In this document: one piece after another, positions 1 through 11,068 of the stretch | How positions within the stretch are numbered: the stretch's first letter is position 1 | Layout: the number at the start of each line of letters is the position of its first letter | Assembly: GCF_958298935.1 (NCBI RefSeq) | Contig: NC_084930.1 | Coordinates: 26,138,001-26,202,000, forward strand | DNA length: 64,000 nucleotides | Direction of reading: 5' to 3' | DNA from: Phragmites australis | Taxonomy: Eukaryota > Streptophyta > Magnoliopsida > Poales > Poaceae | Program-made: the position numbers and the translations under genes | The notes under the pieces: generated by a model | What the model saw: the letters and a program-made list of their open reading frames with translations, nothing else | Told to the model about the DNA's origin: nothing | Database searches by the model: none

Positions 1-232
1 AATGAATCCGAGAAGGACCAATAGTGTCCATATGGTGAAGTTCTCCCGGTCGTTCAGTCATCACCAGATTGACTGGTGGGTGGGAGGCACCAACCATCTT
101 GCTATGGCAACAAGGAGCACAAATAAGATTCTTCTCAAACTTGAGCTTGGGCAATTCTCGGATCAAGCCTAGAGCACTCAAACTAGTAATCAAATCAAAG
201 CTCATATGTCATAGTATCCTATGCCACATTCA
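1..232 (-). pseudogene. Ty1/copia pol fragment: GAG-pre-integrase and start of integrase
   Basis: Read on the minus strand, about 75 codons match the copia polyprotein segment just before and at the start of integrase. A WHR..HMSFDLIT stretch is followed by an LPKL motif, then CAPC.H.KM (the integrase zinc-finger region), SHPPV, MTERPGELHHMDT and GPSRI. This order is characteristic of Ty1/copia elements of plants. A stop codon sits between WHRIL and HMSF, so the copy is not functional. The fragment runs off the left edge of the window, and at its upstream side it is interrupted by the LTR-like block that starts at 282. The family assignment rests on motif recognition only. Confidence 0.82.
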
Positions 233-281
233 AAGCTCAGAAGAAGTCTTCTATTCTCCTCAGATGCTAGATGAGCCTATC

Positions 282-3200
282 TGTCACATCCCAAAATTCC
301 AATTTTAGGTTGTGAGCATTTTAAAATAATAAAATAATATTTTCCCTAAAATTTGAAAGCTTTTCTAAATTTATTTTTGAGTTTAAAAATAATTTGTTTT
401 GTATGACGAAAAATGTATCTATAAAATATTATAATAGGTTAAGGAATTTCAAGGTTGAATAAATCTTTATTCCATTTTTCCCATATCATCCAAAAATCCT
501 CCGTAGGTAATCTCATCTCACGTCCTTTTTATCCAACCCAACATGCATTGCCTTTCCTTAATGTTTTTCTCTCTATCTTGTGACTCCAAACTAGCAACAT
601 GCCATCAACCTTGCATCACGTTGGATTGCTAGCAGGACGACCCACATATGTGCTAAAGCTAGCAAAACCAACTCGCTTGCATGTGCATGTATATGATCAT
701 TTCTATCCACCTTCAAACAACGTCATCCATTCGTCTGGCAGCCACGGTCGCCCAACTACCCATCTCCATGGCACTTGCCCTACGCTCTCTCCCCATCAGT
801 TCTTCATTCAATCCCCCACATCAATCCAATCTTTATTCCGCTCAATTCAAGATCAAAAACTGGTGCTCTAAATGTCTCTAATGGCCATAATGACAATTGA
901 AGCCGGTTGCCAGTTACTCCTCATTGCCAGCCTCATCTTCTCACTTAGATTCGGAGTTCAAGACAGCCTCAAATGCAAATCTTGACAATAACAAGTTGTA
1001 GGTCTCGTCGAAAGATTCGATTTGCACCTATAGAAGTCTCCATTTGGATAATGGAGATAGGAGTTATTACCCCGAGACCAGTGTTGCACAGATAAGGCTG
1101 AATTCAAACAGTTTAGATGCATTTTTGTAAATCAAGATGGCATTTATAGAAATTCCAATGAATGCCAAAGTTATATATCTTTTCTAGTACTACAAAATAG
1201 AGTCTAAAAATGTCCAATTTGATGTTCGAACAGTGGAGATATCATCCTCGAACCATAGCTGTTTGTTTCATCTTCCACCCGTTCATTTCATATTCCATCT
1301 CTGGCCATTTCCTATCCCCATTTTGTGGCCAGCCGCACCCAAGCTATAAATATAAGCTCCACAACCTCCCTTGCCCCTTACCATTCCTCCCAAATCATTG
1401 CCACAGTTGCTACCCTGCCTGTGCGCTGCCGCCACCACTGTTCGCCGCTGTGCCGACAAGTCATCGCCCATGGAGGAGCTGCCCTGTTGCCCCACCACCT
1501 TCGACGATGGCTCTGCACTATAGCCTTTTGTCAACACCATCGAGGATCCTCTATGTACCCCTACTTGCTGGATTGTGCTGCCGTGTCACCAGTGTCGCCG
1601 CCACCGGTGCTGTCGTCATCTCCACGAATCCTTCTCCCCCGATCGTCGCAGCAAGGTGAGGACCTCAGGACAGCCCCTTCCCCTCCCCTTTTCCCCTGTA
1701 TGGATGCCATTTATGAGCCCTAAATAAACCCTTAGCCCCAGCCAAAGCCCCCGCTGCGCCACCATGGTCGTCACCGTTGCAGACAACCGCACGACCCTTG
1801 AATGGCATTAGCGTTCCTCGGCTGGTCATCGGTCGGATCGCTATGCTCTTTGACCAGCACATGTCCCTAGATGTTCCCCATGCCCTGACCAACCATATCG
1901 CCTTTTAGACCCTGAAGCCACCAGGATCACGATCGTCGTGCCACTGCCCCAATCTGGAGTTCTACACGTGCAGCGCGGGTTCAAATCGCGTTCCCCGGTG
2001 AACTAGCACTCCAATCCACGAATCCTTTGGCTGAGTCATGCCTCTGCTGGTCATGTTCATCCTCCCTAATCAGTTTGTCCAAATCTGCAACAAAGCCCTT
2101 GTTCTCAATGTCGCAATACCTGTTGCCTGGTGCCACTCTCATCCAGCCCACCAGAAACGTCAGCTACATTCCCTAGTAGACCAGAGCTCCAATCACAGCT
2201 CCCTTTCACCGAGACCTGCCCCTGGTTATCCTCAACAATCCCTAAAAGTAGTTCGGCCAGAAGAGCATTGACGCCGACGATTTTGTGCTTGCTGCGCCGC
2301 TGCCCCTTGTCTTGGTGTGTTCGGCGCGTGCACTCGGAAATGCATACGCATTCCCCATCAATCCAACAGCCGTCTTGATGCACCAAGTATGTCACGACAT
2401 GTTGAATAATGTTTTCTGCTTAACATCTAGAGGGCGCTCCTGGATCTGCAGCGTTGCTACGGGAACGCAAGCCCCAATCCTAGCGCTGCCATCCTAAGCC
2501 ACAGCCGCTTGATCTCCTACTCTAGTTAGTTCTTGGCTGTTCTACCTTGTCAAGTCGTGTTCTAAAAAATATCAAAATCTTCTGTTTAAACTATTTCTTG
2601 AAAATCATAGCCAAACTCTCAAAACGTGCACGTCTTCTTCACTGTGTCTATGCACGACCACCACCATACCTGGGAGCGTTCGTCGCTATTTAGTTGCTAC
2701 TTCGGATCCCCTCTGCCAAGACCAACCATAAAACCGAGCTTGCCTTCTCGCGTTCTACACCATGCTCCCCTCAATTTGTTGTAACTCATTACTGCTTGAC
2801 ATCGACATCAGTGACCGCCAGCCATCGCCTTATTCCACTCCGTTCCAATTGTCAGTTAGGGTTTAGTAAGATCTCACATACCATCTTGATCGGACATCCT
2901 TTTTGTGTCCTATTCGGCAAGACCCTAAAATTCTAACACGCCACCACCGTATCATCATCGCATGCACCGAGCCCTTCATTCTCTTCCCTGCCAATGTCAT
3001 ACCATCACCATAGTTAGGGTTTTCCTTCGGTAAATAATTGGTCGAGAATATTTTTAGAGAATATTCTGGCTCCTTTTTCTTTTAAACCCTAATTTAATCT
3101 TCTGAGAGTTTGTTCTCCTCTGTCTGAACTCTGATTTGAGTGGTTCTTGTGCCTAAATTCTTCTAAAATCATATCCTATCCAACCATAGTGTTTTGATGA

Positions 3201-4685
3201 TGTGTTGTCTCTGTTTGGTGTATTGTTTTTTAGTTGTTTTGTGCTTTCTCTTTTGTCGGTAGATCTGGTGAGCAGAATATGATGAATGTGGAGATTCAAT
3301 AAGCTACATGATTGAGACTTCGAGCTATGCTAGAACCAAGTTTACAAAGATCACTGAGCAGCATCCAGGCAAGTGTCCTTGAACATCTTGCACTTATTTT
3401 TCGGAATTTATGTTAGTTGTTTATCCTTCATTGCATGCTTGTCTAAATTAGAAACCTATGAATAGGGTTTACTAGCTTTTGTCTGATTAACCTTGCCATC
3501 GTTGATGAGTTATGGGAAGAAAAGAGTAGATATGCTAGTCGCTGTCCTGATTGGGTTAGAAGTTAAACTTGACTAACATTATGCAACATGAATCGAGTGT
3601 GGTAATCTTTTGTAGCAACATGGTATAGGGATCCTAACAGGATAGATGGTTTGAGGATGGTGCAAGAAGGTGCATGTGTTATGCCACACGGTGGGAATGT
3701 GTCTGTTCCTGTGTGGGATCCTAAGGACTGGTTCTTGAACATGTAACCAAGTTTATCCGCACAACCATGAGACTTATATGGGTACGGCCTGGCCAACCAA
3801 TTATCCACCTCTCCAGTTCTATGGGCACCAATGGACGGATGAGTGGCACAAAAAGGGGCTTCTGCAACGATGGAATCATCTGTTAGCGGTGAAACCTCAG
3901 TGGGTGCCTACAGATCGACATGAGCTTTGTAAAGACCTTGTAGTGAGACCCCGACTCCACACCCTGGAAGTGTGAAGCAACATAGGAATCACGACTAGTG
4001 GGGAAAGCTGTGCAAACTCTGCAGAGTATAAAACTGATCGATTAGCCGTGCTCATGGTTAAGAGAGGGGGACTTATTCTTGATTAGATGGGATCAGGATT
4101 CTGGTATGGATGGTTAGGTAGCCAGGTAATGGGATTACATGGTGAGTTTTAGTAGCCGGATATGGAATATCTGGTGAGTTTGGTAGTCGGATGGAATTCG
4201 ATGAGCTGTTACTCTTGTTTAAGTTGTGTCTTCACATTTAGTAAATAGGATGCATGTTTGTTGCAATTATATGTTAAGGTTGCTTAGTGCAGTAAACCAG
4301 TGTCTAACCTTTTCTTCACTTAAGCCCCATGTCATACTTTCCTACACTTGCGGAGTATGTTGTGTACTCACACTTGCTATTTCCAATAATAAATGCTGCT
4401 CAGTGGAAGAAGTCTATGTGGAGATCAAGAAAGCTGAAGACTACAATGAAGACGGAGCGTCTAGGTCGCGTTGCCCCCAGTCGATTACCTGTGGGGTGCC
4501 CTGATGCTTTCTTTGGAGCTTGTTCTTCCGCTGCTATTTAAAAACTCTAGTATTTACTTTAATAAAGTTGTTTTGTTAAATATAGAATTGTATATCACTG
4601 ATAATATTACCGCATATATGATGGACTGATCCTGGTATATATGTGGAATGTACCTGGTTGTTCTTTTGAAAAAACAGGCATGACA
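282..4685 (+). mobile_element. Probable solo LTR (about 4.4 kb) of a large grass LTR retrotransposon
   Basis: The block begins TGTCACATCCC and ends GGCATGACA, so its ends are the short inverted repeat TGTCA/TGACA expected of an LTR. It is flanked by CTATC (277-281) and CCATC (4686-4690), a 5-bp target duplication with one mismatch. It has no credible coding region: the open frames at 1210-1723 and 2038-2395 overlap on both strands and match nothing I know. The internal order is an AT-rich start, a C-rich stretch, then a GGCAAGTG..CTTGAACAT segment near 3370. The same order recurs in the block at 30105-35500, which supports both being LTRs of one broad family. Known LTRs of some grass gypsy families reach 3-5 kb. 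The alternative is a non-autonomous LARD-type element. Confidence 0.6.
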
Positions 4686-5121
4686 CCATCCATGTTCTGG
4701 ATGAGATTTATCCTTGTTTGATGTGGCATATTTTGGTTGGTTGGAGTAAACGCATTTTTTTTTGTTAGAACGCTTTAAATGATATTATCTCATAAATCAT
4801 TTATCTAATTGTACCATTATATTCATTTCAATTAAATCAACAACATAAGATCTCGAATTATTATATTTTGATTAAAAACTAAATATATTACAAGCGGACC
4901 ATATAAAATTTTTGCTAACTAAGTCCAAGTTCTATCCATCTAACCAAACAAGAAATTGGATTGCTCTATCCATACTAGTAAACAAGAAATTAGATCGCCC
5001 CATAAAAAATATAGATGGCCATATCTCATCAAATCTTGTCCTCTAACCAAACACACCCTTAGAAGTGGTGAAGTGTGGTAACATGTGGCTGTCAACCAAG
5101 GCATGTAGTTGTTATTGGGCT
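4686..5121. other. AT-rich spacer, possible MITE remnant
   Basis: There is no gene here. The stretch 4733-5060 is AT-rich and is bounded by TTTGGTTGG-type sequence on the left and CTAACCAAACACACCC on the right. Such inverted borders are common in grass MITEs, but I could not define a target duplication. Confidence 0.3.
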
Positions 5122-5972
5122 TAGGGATGGCAATGGGTACCCATTACCCGCTACTCGGCGAGTAATTACTCCATTAGGGACCAGGTATGGGGCATTTTGC
5201 TTACCCACAGGTCTATTAACGGGTAAAAATCTCACAAATCAGGCGTAGCGGGTTTGGGTCTATTCTAGTATTACCTAAACCCATTTACCCATGGATCCCT
5301 CCACCTAGTATTTATTGTAGATCTGGTCCATGTAGTTACTAGTCCAAACGACCGACGCAATGATGCAAATGAAACCTACAACACCCTAGTCAACACAAGT
5401 ACTCAACTCGGGTAGATCCGGACTGCCGCTACTACTAGATCCTCCCAAATCCAGCAGCCTATCATCTTAGTGTCTGTGGCCTCCCGCCCCCTCCTTCCAT
5501 CCCTTGTTTCTTGCGCTAGCCGGTGCTCATGCTGGAAGCTGCTGCAGACGCACAGGTGCTCGCGCGGGAAGCCATGCTGCTACGCTAGTGCTTGCATTTG
5601 TCGGCAAGTCTTCTCTCCGAGCAAGCGCCATGGAGGTGCCGATGTTGAGCGGCTTGGTGGTTGACATTGCCGATGTGGTTTGTGTCCTCCGCGTGACTTA
5701 GTGGCGGCCATCGAGGTACTCTCTCGTGTCTTCACGCGGCTGACAACATGATGAGGATCCAGGATGTTCTCGCATTGGAGGAGGCGGTGACCGCTCGACT
5801 AAGGGTTGTCAGGTGTGGGTGACCCATCGGGTACTCGTTACCCACGTGGGGCGGGTACGGGGCAAAATTGTACCCTCGTGTGGGTACATGGATTTTAGCG
5901 GGAGGTTTTGTGTAGCTAGGTGCGGATATGTGATGACACTACCCGGCGGGTGCAACCCTGTTGCCATCTCTG
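5122..5972. mobile_element. Candidate hAT-like non-autonomous element
   Basis: The left end reads TAGGGATGGCAATGGGTA and the right end reads GTTGCCATCTCTG. These are imperfect inverted repeats sharing the GATGGCAA core, as in hAT-type MITEs of plants. Both ends lie in sequence rich in GGGTA/TACCC motifs. The 8 bases outside each end (ATTGGGCT and GCTTGGCT) agree at only five positions, so the duplication is at best degraded. The GC-rich middle (about 5400-5760) differs in composition and might be captured genomic sequence. The open frames in it are short and unrecognised. Confidence 0.4.
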
Positions 5973-6077
5973 GCTTGGCTCCAACTGTTCCACTCCCTTG
6001 GCTCCCGATGCATCCTAGGTGAGCTCGGCCACATCTTGCGTTGCAAGTTTATTGCAGCTTCACTCTATTGGGTGTTC

Positions 6078-6238
6078 AAAAGCTTAATAGATTGTGGATG
6101 CGTATGGAGCATAGTGGTAAAGCTCAAGGAATGAATCGAGCCAACAGGGGTTTGATCCTCCATCCTCCATCCTGCACCCTGTGTGGTCTCTAATGAAGAC
6201 CAGGCAAGGTGGCCCTGTTAAAAAAAGCTTAATAGATT
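6078..6238 (+). mobile_element. tRNA-derived SINE with 16-bp target duplication
   Basis: A body of about 129 bp (6094-6222) is flanked by the identical 16-mer AAAAGCTTAATAGATT at 6078-6093 and 6223-6238. The body carries a box A-like segment (GCATAGTGGTAA, near 6109-6120), a box B-like segment (GGGGTTTGATCCTCC, near 6150) and ends in GTTAAAA. This is the layout of a SINE transcribed by RNA polymerase III and inserted by LINE machinery. It resembles the Au-type SINEs of grasses, but I assign the family only tentatively. Confidence 0.78.
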
Positions 6239-7322
6239 TGCAAGTACAGTCGCATCCAAGAAGGAGGTGACATATGTAGGCAAAAGCTATTAACTTAGAG
6301 TGTCTCCTAGCTTGCACGCTTTGCAACCACATGATTGAGATTCGTGCATCAAAAGTCAATTTGAGAGCCAAGAAGGATCAATAAGGACAAGATCAATTAT
6401 ATGCAATAAAGTCTATTTGTTATCGGTTTGCTTTGAGGATTTTTTTCTACACTTTTACCATTTGGATTTTTAGGTGAGGATGCATTGGAGGCGCACGTTT
6501 TCTGGGAGGGGGGCAATAGAAAGACACTAGCTAGGTCGATTGGTAGGCTACGCTGCGTTCGTGGACGTTTACGCTATGCTTGTAGTGCCACATATTCCAT
6601 CCTTACCTCTAAGATGTGTGCTTTCTCAAAAAGCGAATCAATCCATCCATTCATGAACCACATTGAGGGCACGTGCTTGTGACCAGACATGTTCATCAAT
6701 CCGAGTAGTCCATACACTAAGAGTGCACAATAGTCAAACCAAAGCCTGCTCTTGAGTCTGCAGCGCAGGGCCTTCCTGTTTGTTGTGTAGGAAGCTGGAG
6801 GTCCGTGCTGCGCTGTGCTGCTATGGAGATGGCTGTTGTGCCTCTGGAGGTCCATGCCATGCTGCCACGAAAGCAGGCTCCTACGCCACTGGAGGTCCAC
6901 AGCACTAAGTCGAGCAGCACGGAGTCCGATAGCAAGGTCCCTAGATCTGGTCAAGGAAGTTCGCTGTTGAGCTCTTTGTGTGTCCCTAGCCTTCTGGTAG
7001 CCGGAGGCGAAGGAGAAGGTGGCGGAGGCCTCGCCGGACCTTTGTATGTGAAAGAGGGCAGTGGATCTTGCTAGATCTGTCGATTTAAAGTGTGGATCTT
7101 AGCGGATCTAAGCTAGATCTATTGAGATCTCATGTTCTGTGGCACCAGCTTTGGTGTCGTGTGCGTGTGTGTCGTGGTGTGCCTATGGCGGCCTACAATC
7201 CTCGTGGTTTATTATGTAGGGAGGTGCCACCGGTGAGTTCTATGTCGGCGGCTCTTGTTTTCTTTCTTTTTTTTTTGTTCATCAGCTCTGGCGGTTATGG
7301 TGTGGGCATTTGGCCATCTTGG
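6239..7322. other. Spacer with no supported gene
   Basis: Several short open frames overlap on both strands (for example 6805-7074 + and 6574-6954 -), but none shows a domain I recognise. The stretch 6930-7140 repeats GATCT-type words (AGATCT, GGATCT). The region is continuous with the sequence after the hAT insertion at 7323-7896. Confidence 0.5.
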
Positions 7323-7896
7323 TAGCATTGAAAGCGGAACATATATTTTTTGCTTCGTATATGAAAAATGGATATGTATGGTGTTACTCGGATATAGATA
7401 TTTCCGAATCAGATATGGATATGGGTTTTTCTTATCAGGATATGAAAACGAAATTAGAAATGATTTTTGGGTCGGATACAGAAATGGAAACAAATATCAG
7501 TCAGATTTAAAATAGACAATATCCGTTTTCACCTGGCCCATTGAAAAACAAGCTACAAATCCATCAGTTCACCGCCACCATCCACAACACACTATAGCCC
7601 ATACAACCCTAACTACTTAGACCTTAACCCTTACCTTATCCAGATATATACACCACAATTTTGTATCTGCACATTGTTAATTTTTGTTATTTTTATATGC
7701 ATAATTTAAAAAGTCTTTATCATTTGACAAATATTCATATATGTATCTGTATTTGTATTTGATTTATATTTGCACTGTATTTATTTCTGATACTATATGT
7801 ATTTGTTTCCATATTTGTTTCTAATTCCGGTTAAAAATACGAAAATGGATATGGAACAACAATTATCCGTCTGTATTCGATCTATTTTCACCCCTA
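7323..7896. mobile_element. hAT-type MITE with perfect 8-bp target duplication
   Basis: The element is bounded by the identical octamer CATCTTGG at 7315-7322 and 7897-7904. Its termini are TAGCATTGAAAGCGG on the left and, as the reverse complement of the right end, TAGGGGTGAAAATAG. An 8-bp duplication and a TAGGGGTGAAAA-type end are hallmarks of the hAT superfamily. The 574-bp interior is rich in GATATGGATATG and ATTCG/CGGATA words and codes for nothing, so it must be mobilised in trans. Remnants with similar ends and interior occur near 29305 and 48172. Confidence 0.82.
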
Positions 7897-7904
7897 CATC
7901 TTGG

Positions 7905-8312
7905 TGGTCGGTTGCTCCTGGCCTGCCGCGGCGAAGGAGGCATCCTTGACGGAGGAGGCCGCACATGGAGGGGAAAGTAGTAGCAGGGACCGGAGATCGC
8001 CATGCCAGAATGGGGCGCGAGCATGGTGTTGGGGTGATGATTTTTAGGATGTCGTAGTCTCCCTCCTCCTCAAGACCCGTTCACGTCCTTCCGTGCTAAG
8101 TGGTAGATACGTGAAAGGAGGTCATGAGTTTTTTTTTTGGCCGACGACTGAAGTTTGCGGAGCAAGTCCTTGGATTTCTCTGGACTCACCCGCCAAGGCT
8201 GGGACCCGCCTATCATTGACGTTGCTACATGAGCTACAGTAGTCCGATGCCCTCCGAGTCCTGGAACTTTAGGATATATACAGTAGCCGATGCCCTCGAA
8301 ATCCTATATTTC

Positions 8313-8314
<2 letters not shown>
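7905..8314. other. Spacer, GC-rich, no supported gene
   Basis: This is GC-rich sequence continuing from the left side of the hAT insertion. I see no open frame with recognisable protein similarity. Confidence 0.45.

Positions 8315-8392
<78 letters not shown>
8315..8392. repeat. Compound (TA)n(CA)n microsatellite
   Basis: About 25 TA dinucleotides run directly into about 13 CA dinucleotides. The open frame over it encodes only alternating Tyr-Ile and Thr-His and is an artefact. Confidence 0.95.
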
Positions 8393-8410
8393 TGTATATC
8401 TATTATGTAC

Positions 8411-9622
8411 CTAGGCGCACTGTATTTCACTATTGCGCCACCCCACAGTTACAATCCAGAAAATAGTATAGTTGCAACTCACAAGATAGGTCAGTTACTA
8501 TAGACATATATGGTCGTAACTGGGTATCTTATCTAGTCGTAATTATGCATATTTTTGTCATGTGATCGCCACTGGGTCACCTCTGCGCACACCCCTAGTT
8601 ATGATCTAAAAAATAGTATAGTTGCTATCGTAACTAACTTTTTTATTATGTGATCGTAACTCAACTATCTGTGCTGTCGTAACTGACTATTTTCTTAGTT
8701 GTAACTGTGATCGCAACTGGGTCACCTCTGCGCACACCCCAGTTACGATAAAAAAGCAGTATAGTTGCTATTGTAACTGATTTTTTATCATGTGATCGTA
8801 ACTCAACTATCTGTGCTATCGTAACTGACTATTTTCTTAGTCATAACTGGGGGTGGCACAAAAGTAAACTACAATGCTTCTCGTAATTATACACTTTTTA
8901 TCATGTGATCTTAACTCACCTATACGTGACGTCGTAACTGACTAGTTTCTTAGTCGTAACTGGAGTAGTGCGAAGGTGGCTGCAACAACCGAAGGTGGCG
9001 CAACGTAGTTAACTGTTACGTCTAGGCGCAGAATAGACACGCCGTGTGTGTATACGGCGAGACTATTCTGCGCCTATGCGCAGTTGCTATTCGCACTGCG
9101 CACATTCCCCAATTACAACCTGAAACATGTGAGTTACAACTTGTTAGGTAGACCAGTTACAACTTCACTTTCGGAAATGCATAATTGCAACACAAGAAGC
9201 TAACACTGTGAGTTACAACTTATTATTCGCACTATGCACATCCCTCAGTTACAACTCAGAACACTGTGAGTTACAACTTCACGTCCATGAATGCATAATT
9301 GCAACACGAAAAGCTAACACTGTGAGTTACAACTTGTTAGGTAAACCAGTTACAACTTCACGTTCAGAAATGCATAATTGCAACACAAGAAGCTAACACT
9401 GTGAGTTACAATTTATTATTCGCACTACGCACATTCCTCAGTTACAACTCAGAACACTGTGAGTTACAACTTCACGTCCATGAATGCATAATTGCAATAC
9501 GAGAAGCTAACACTGTGAGTTACAACTTGTTATTCGCACTGCGCACATCCCCTAGTTACAACCTGAAACATCGTGAGTTATAACTTGTGGGGTGTGCGCA
9601 GATATAAACTACAGTGAGCATA
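8411..9622. mobile_element. Pair of adjacent TIR elements rich in GTTAC/GTAAC motifs, family unknown
   Basis: The left end (near 8411-8454) reads CTAGGCGCACTGTATTTC followed by TTGCGCCACCCCAC. The reverse complement of the right end (near 9578-9618) reads CTCACTGTAGTTTATATC then TGCGCACACCCCAC. These are imperfect terminal inverted repeats. A second pair of the same ends meets head to head near 9030-9075, around TCTAGGCGCAGAATAG and CTATTCTGCGCCTA, so the block is best read as two related elements side by side. The interior is almost entirely short repeats containing GTTACAAC or GTAACTG. I see no transposase and no clear target duplication. Mutator- or hAT-type MITEs are possible. Confidence 0.5.
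9129..9514 (+). repeat. 193-bp tandem repeat, two full copies plus a partial third
   Basis: Units begin GTGAGTTACAACTTGTTA at 9129 and 9322, with a third partial unit from 9515. The spacing is exactly 193 bp. Each unit is built from three smaller sub-repeats that each start GTGAGTTACAA. The array lies inside the right-hand TIR element. Confidence 0.88.
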
Positions 9623-11064
9623 CCTGCAGTATATATATACCACTCACTAGCCGAGTGTTTTCTATTAGTAGGAAATATTTTTATCGTTCTTTTGTGAAGT
9701 TTTAGTATAGACTCGCAATCAGAACAAAAGTATATTCTTGGGGAAATCCAGGCAGGTGCTCTCCAAATGGGCAGCGGAGTGAGCTTTGTAGGTGAGTAAA
9801 ATTGGCCGGGACATCAACGTCATGCCCATTCCTGTGGTCCAATGGGAGAAGATGGGGTACTCATGATCTGAAGCATGTCATTTGCAATTTGCACGTCCAG
9901 ATCTTGGTCCTATGTGACTCATGTCCTCATCACTGACATCGACACAAACTTCACACTTCTTTCTGCAAATTGACTGCGGTGTATGTAACCATCTCAAAGT
10001 TTGACGAACAAAGTACACATTAGCACAACACCTTGTTTTTCTCTTTTATTGCGAGGATAATTGTGCAGTTACTGGCCCAAATTTCTTTTAGTAGTGTTAC
10101 TTCGTAATAGTATTTTTTCTAGCAGTGTTACTTCGTAATAGTTGTTATACCAAAAAAAAATCGAGTCACTCTCATCGTCTCATGTGAATGTCGACATCAT
10201 CTTCGTCGATAATGTAACCACAGTAGAAGACTATATATATTCATCGTAGAAAAGAAAATGCTACAAATTCTTAGTTCTATAAAACTGATGCGACTGCTTT
10301 ATACATTTGAAGCTCGAGAGTTTTTCTTTTCTTTTTCACGATTTGAAGCCTGGGTGTTTTCCCCCTTATTTTGCACAGTTAAATATTGAATTGAAGGAAT
10401 GACAACTGTTGAGCACATAAACCAAAATTCTTTTTGTTAGTCATTTTCAGCAGGTACTTTGAAAATTTATCTCCTATAATATTATCGTAACATTATTACA
10501 GTATCTCCTATTATTTTTATCTCTAACGACTACTCTATTTACTACCTTCTACTATTCCTCTCTCTTAACTCAAATATATACTTATAAACAATGATACGAA
10601 CTCCTCTTTTTATCCATAAATTTGCCCATCATTGCTGCCGCCCGTTTCCCTGTAGCATTGAAAAAATCGACAATACCGATTCCGCTGAACACGATGCGGG
10701 CAACATCTATCAGAAAAAACGGGCTGAACAAGGATACGACCGGTTTTACTGTCTCTGCTGCAGACGCCCTTAGCTGGCGGGGCTCGTGTTTATCCACTTG
10801 ATTCATGTCCTTGTCGAGGTGTACCTTTTGCGCACTGCCGTTTTCCTCGTAGTACCATATTCCATTCTGAGTGGGAAAGATACAAACTCATAGACAAACA
10901 CCACAGCGAATTCCAACAACCTTTTTTGAGAAAATTTGAAATGCATGAAAGGACACGTGTCGACGTGGGGGTGACCAAGCATATGTAGGTACGGTGCAGG
11001 ATGTGCAGCGGATAGTCTCCAATGGCCTTTCTTTTTTTTTTTGCGAAGGAAGAGAGCTTTACTA
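9623..11064. other. Intergenic spacer, no supported gene
   Basis: This is AT-rich sequence with small open frames on both strands (10591-10773 +, 10582-10806 -) that overlap each other and match nothing known to me. I see no repeat structure beyond homopolymer runs. Confidence 0.5.
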
Positions 11065-11068
11065 GATA

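Noticed and set aside
1210..1723. Two overlapping plus-strand frames of 149 and 132 codons as a host gene
   Set aside because: They overlap each other and a minus-strand frame, are Pro/Cys/His-rich from C-rich DNA, and lie within the probable solo LTR.
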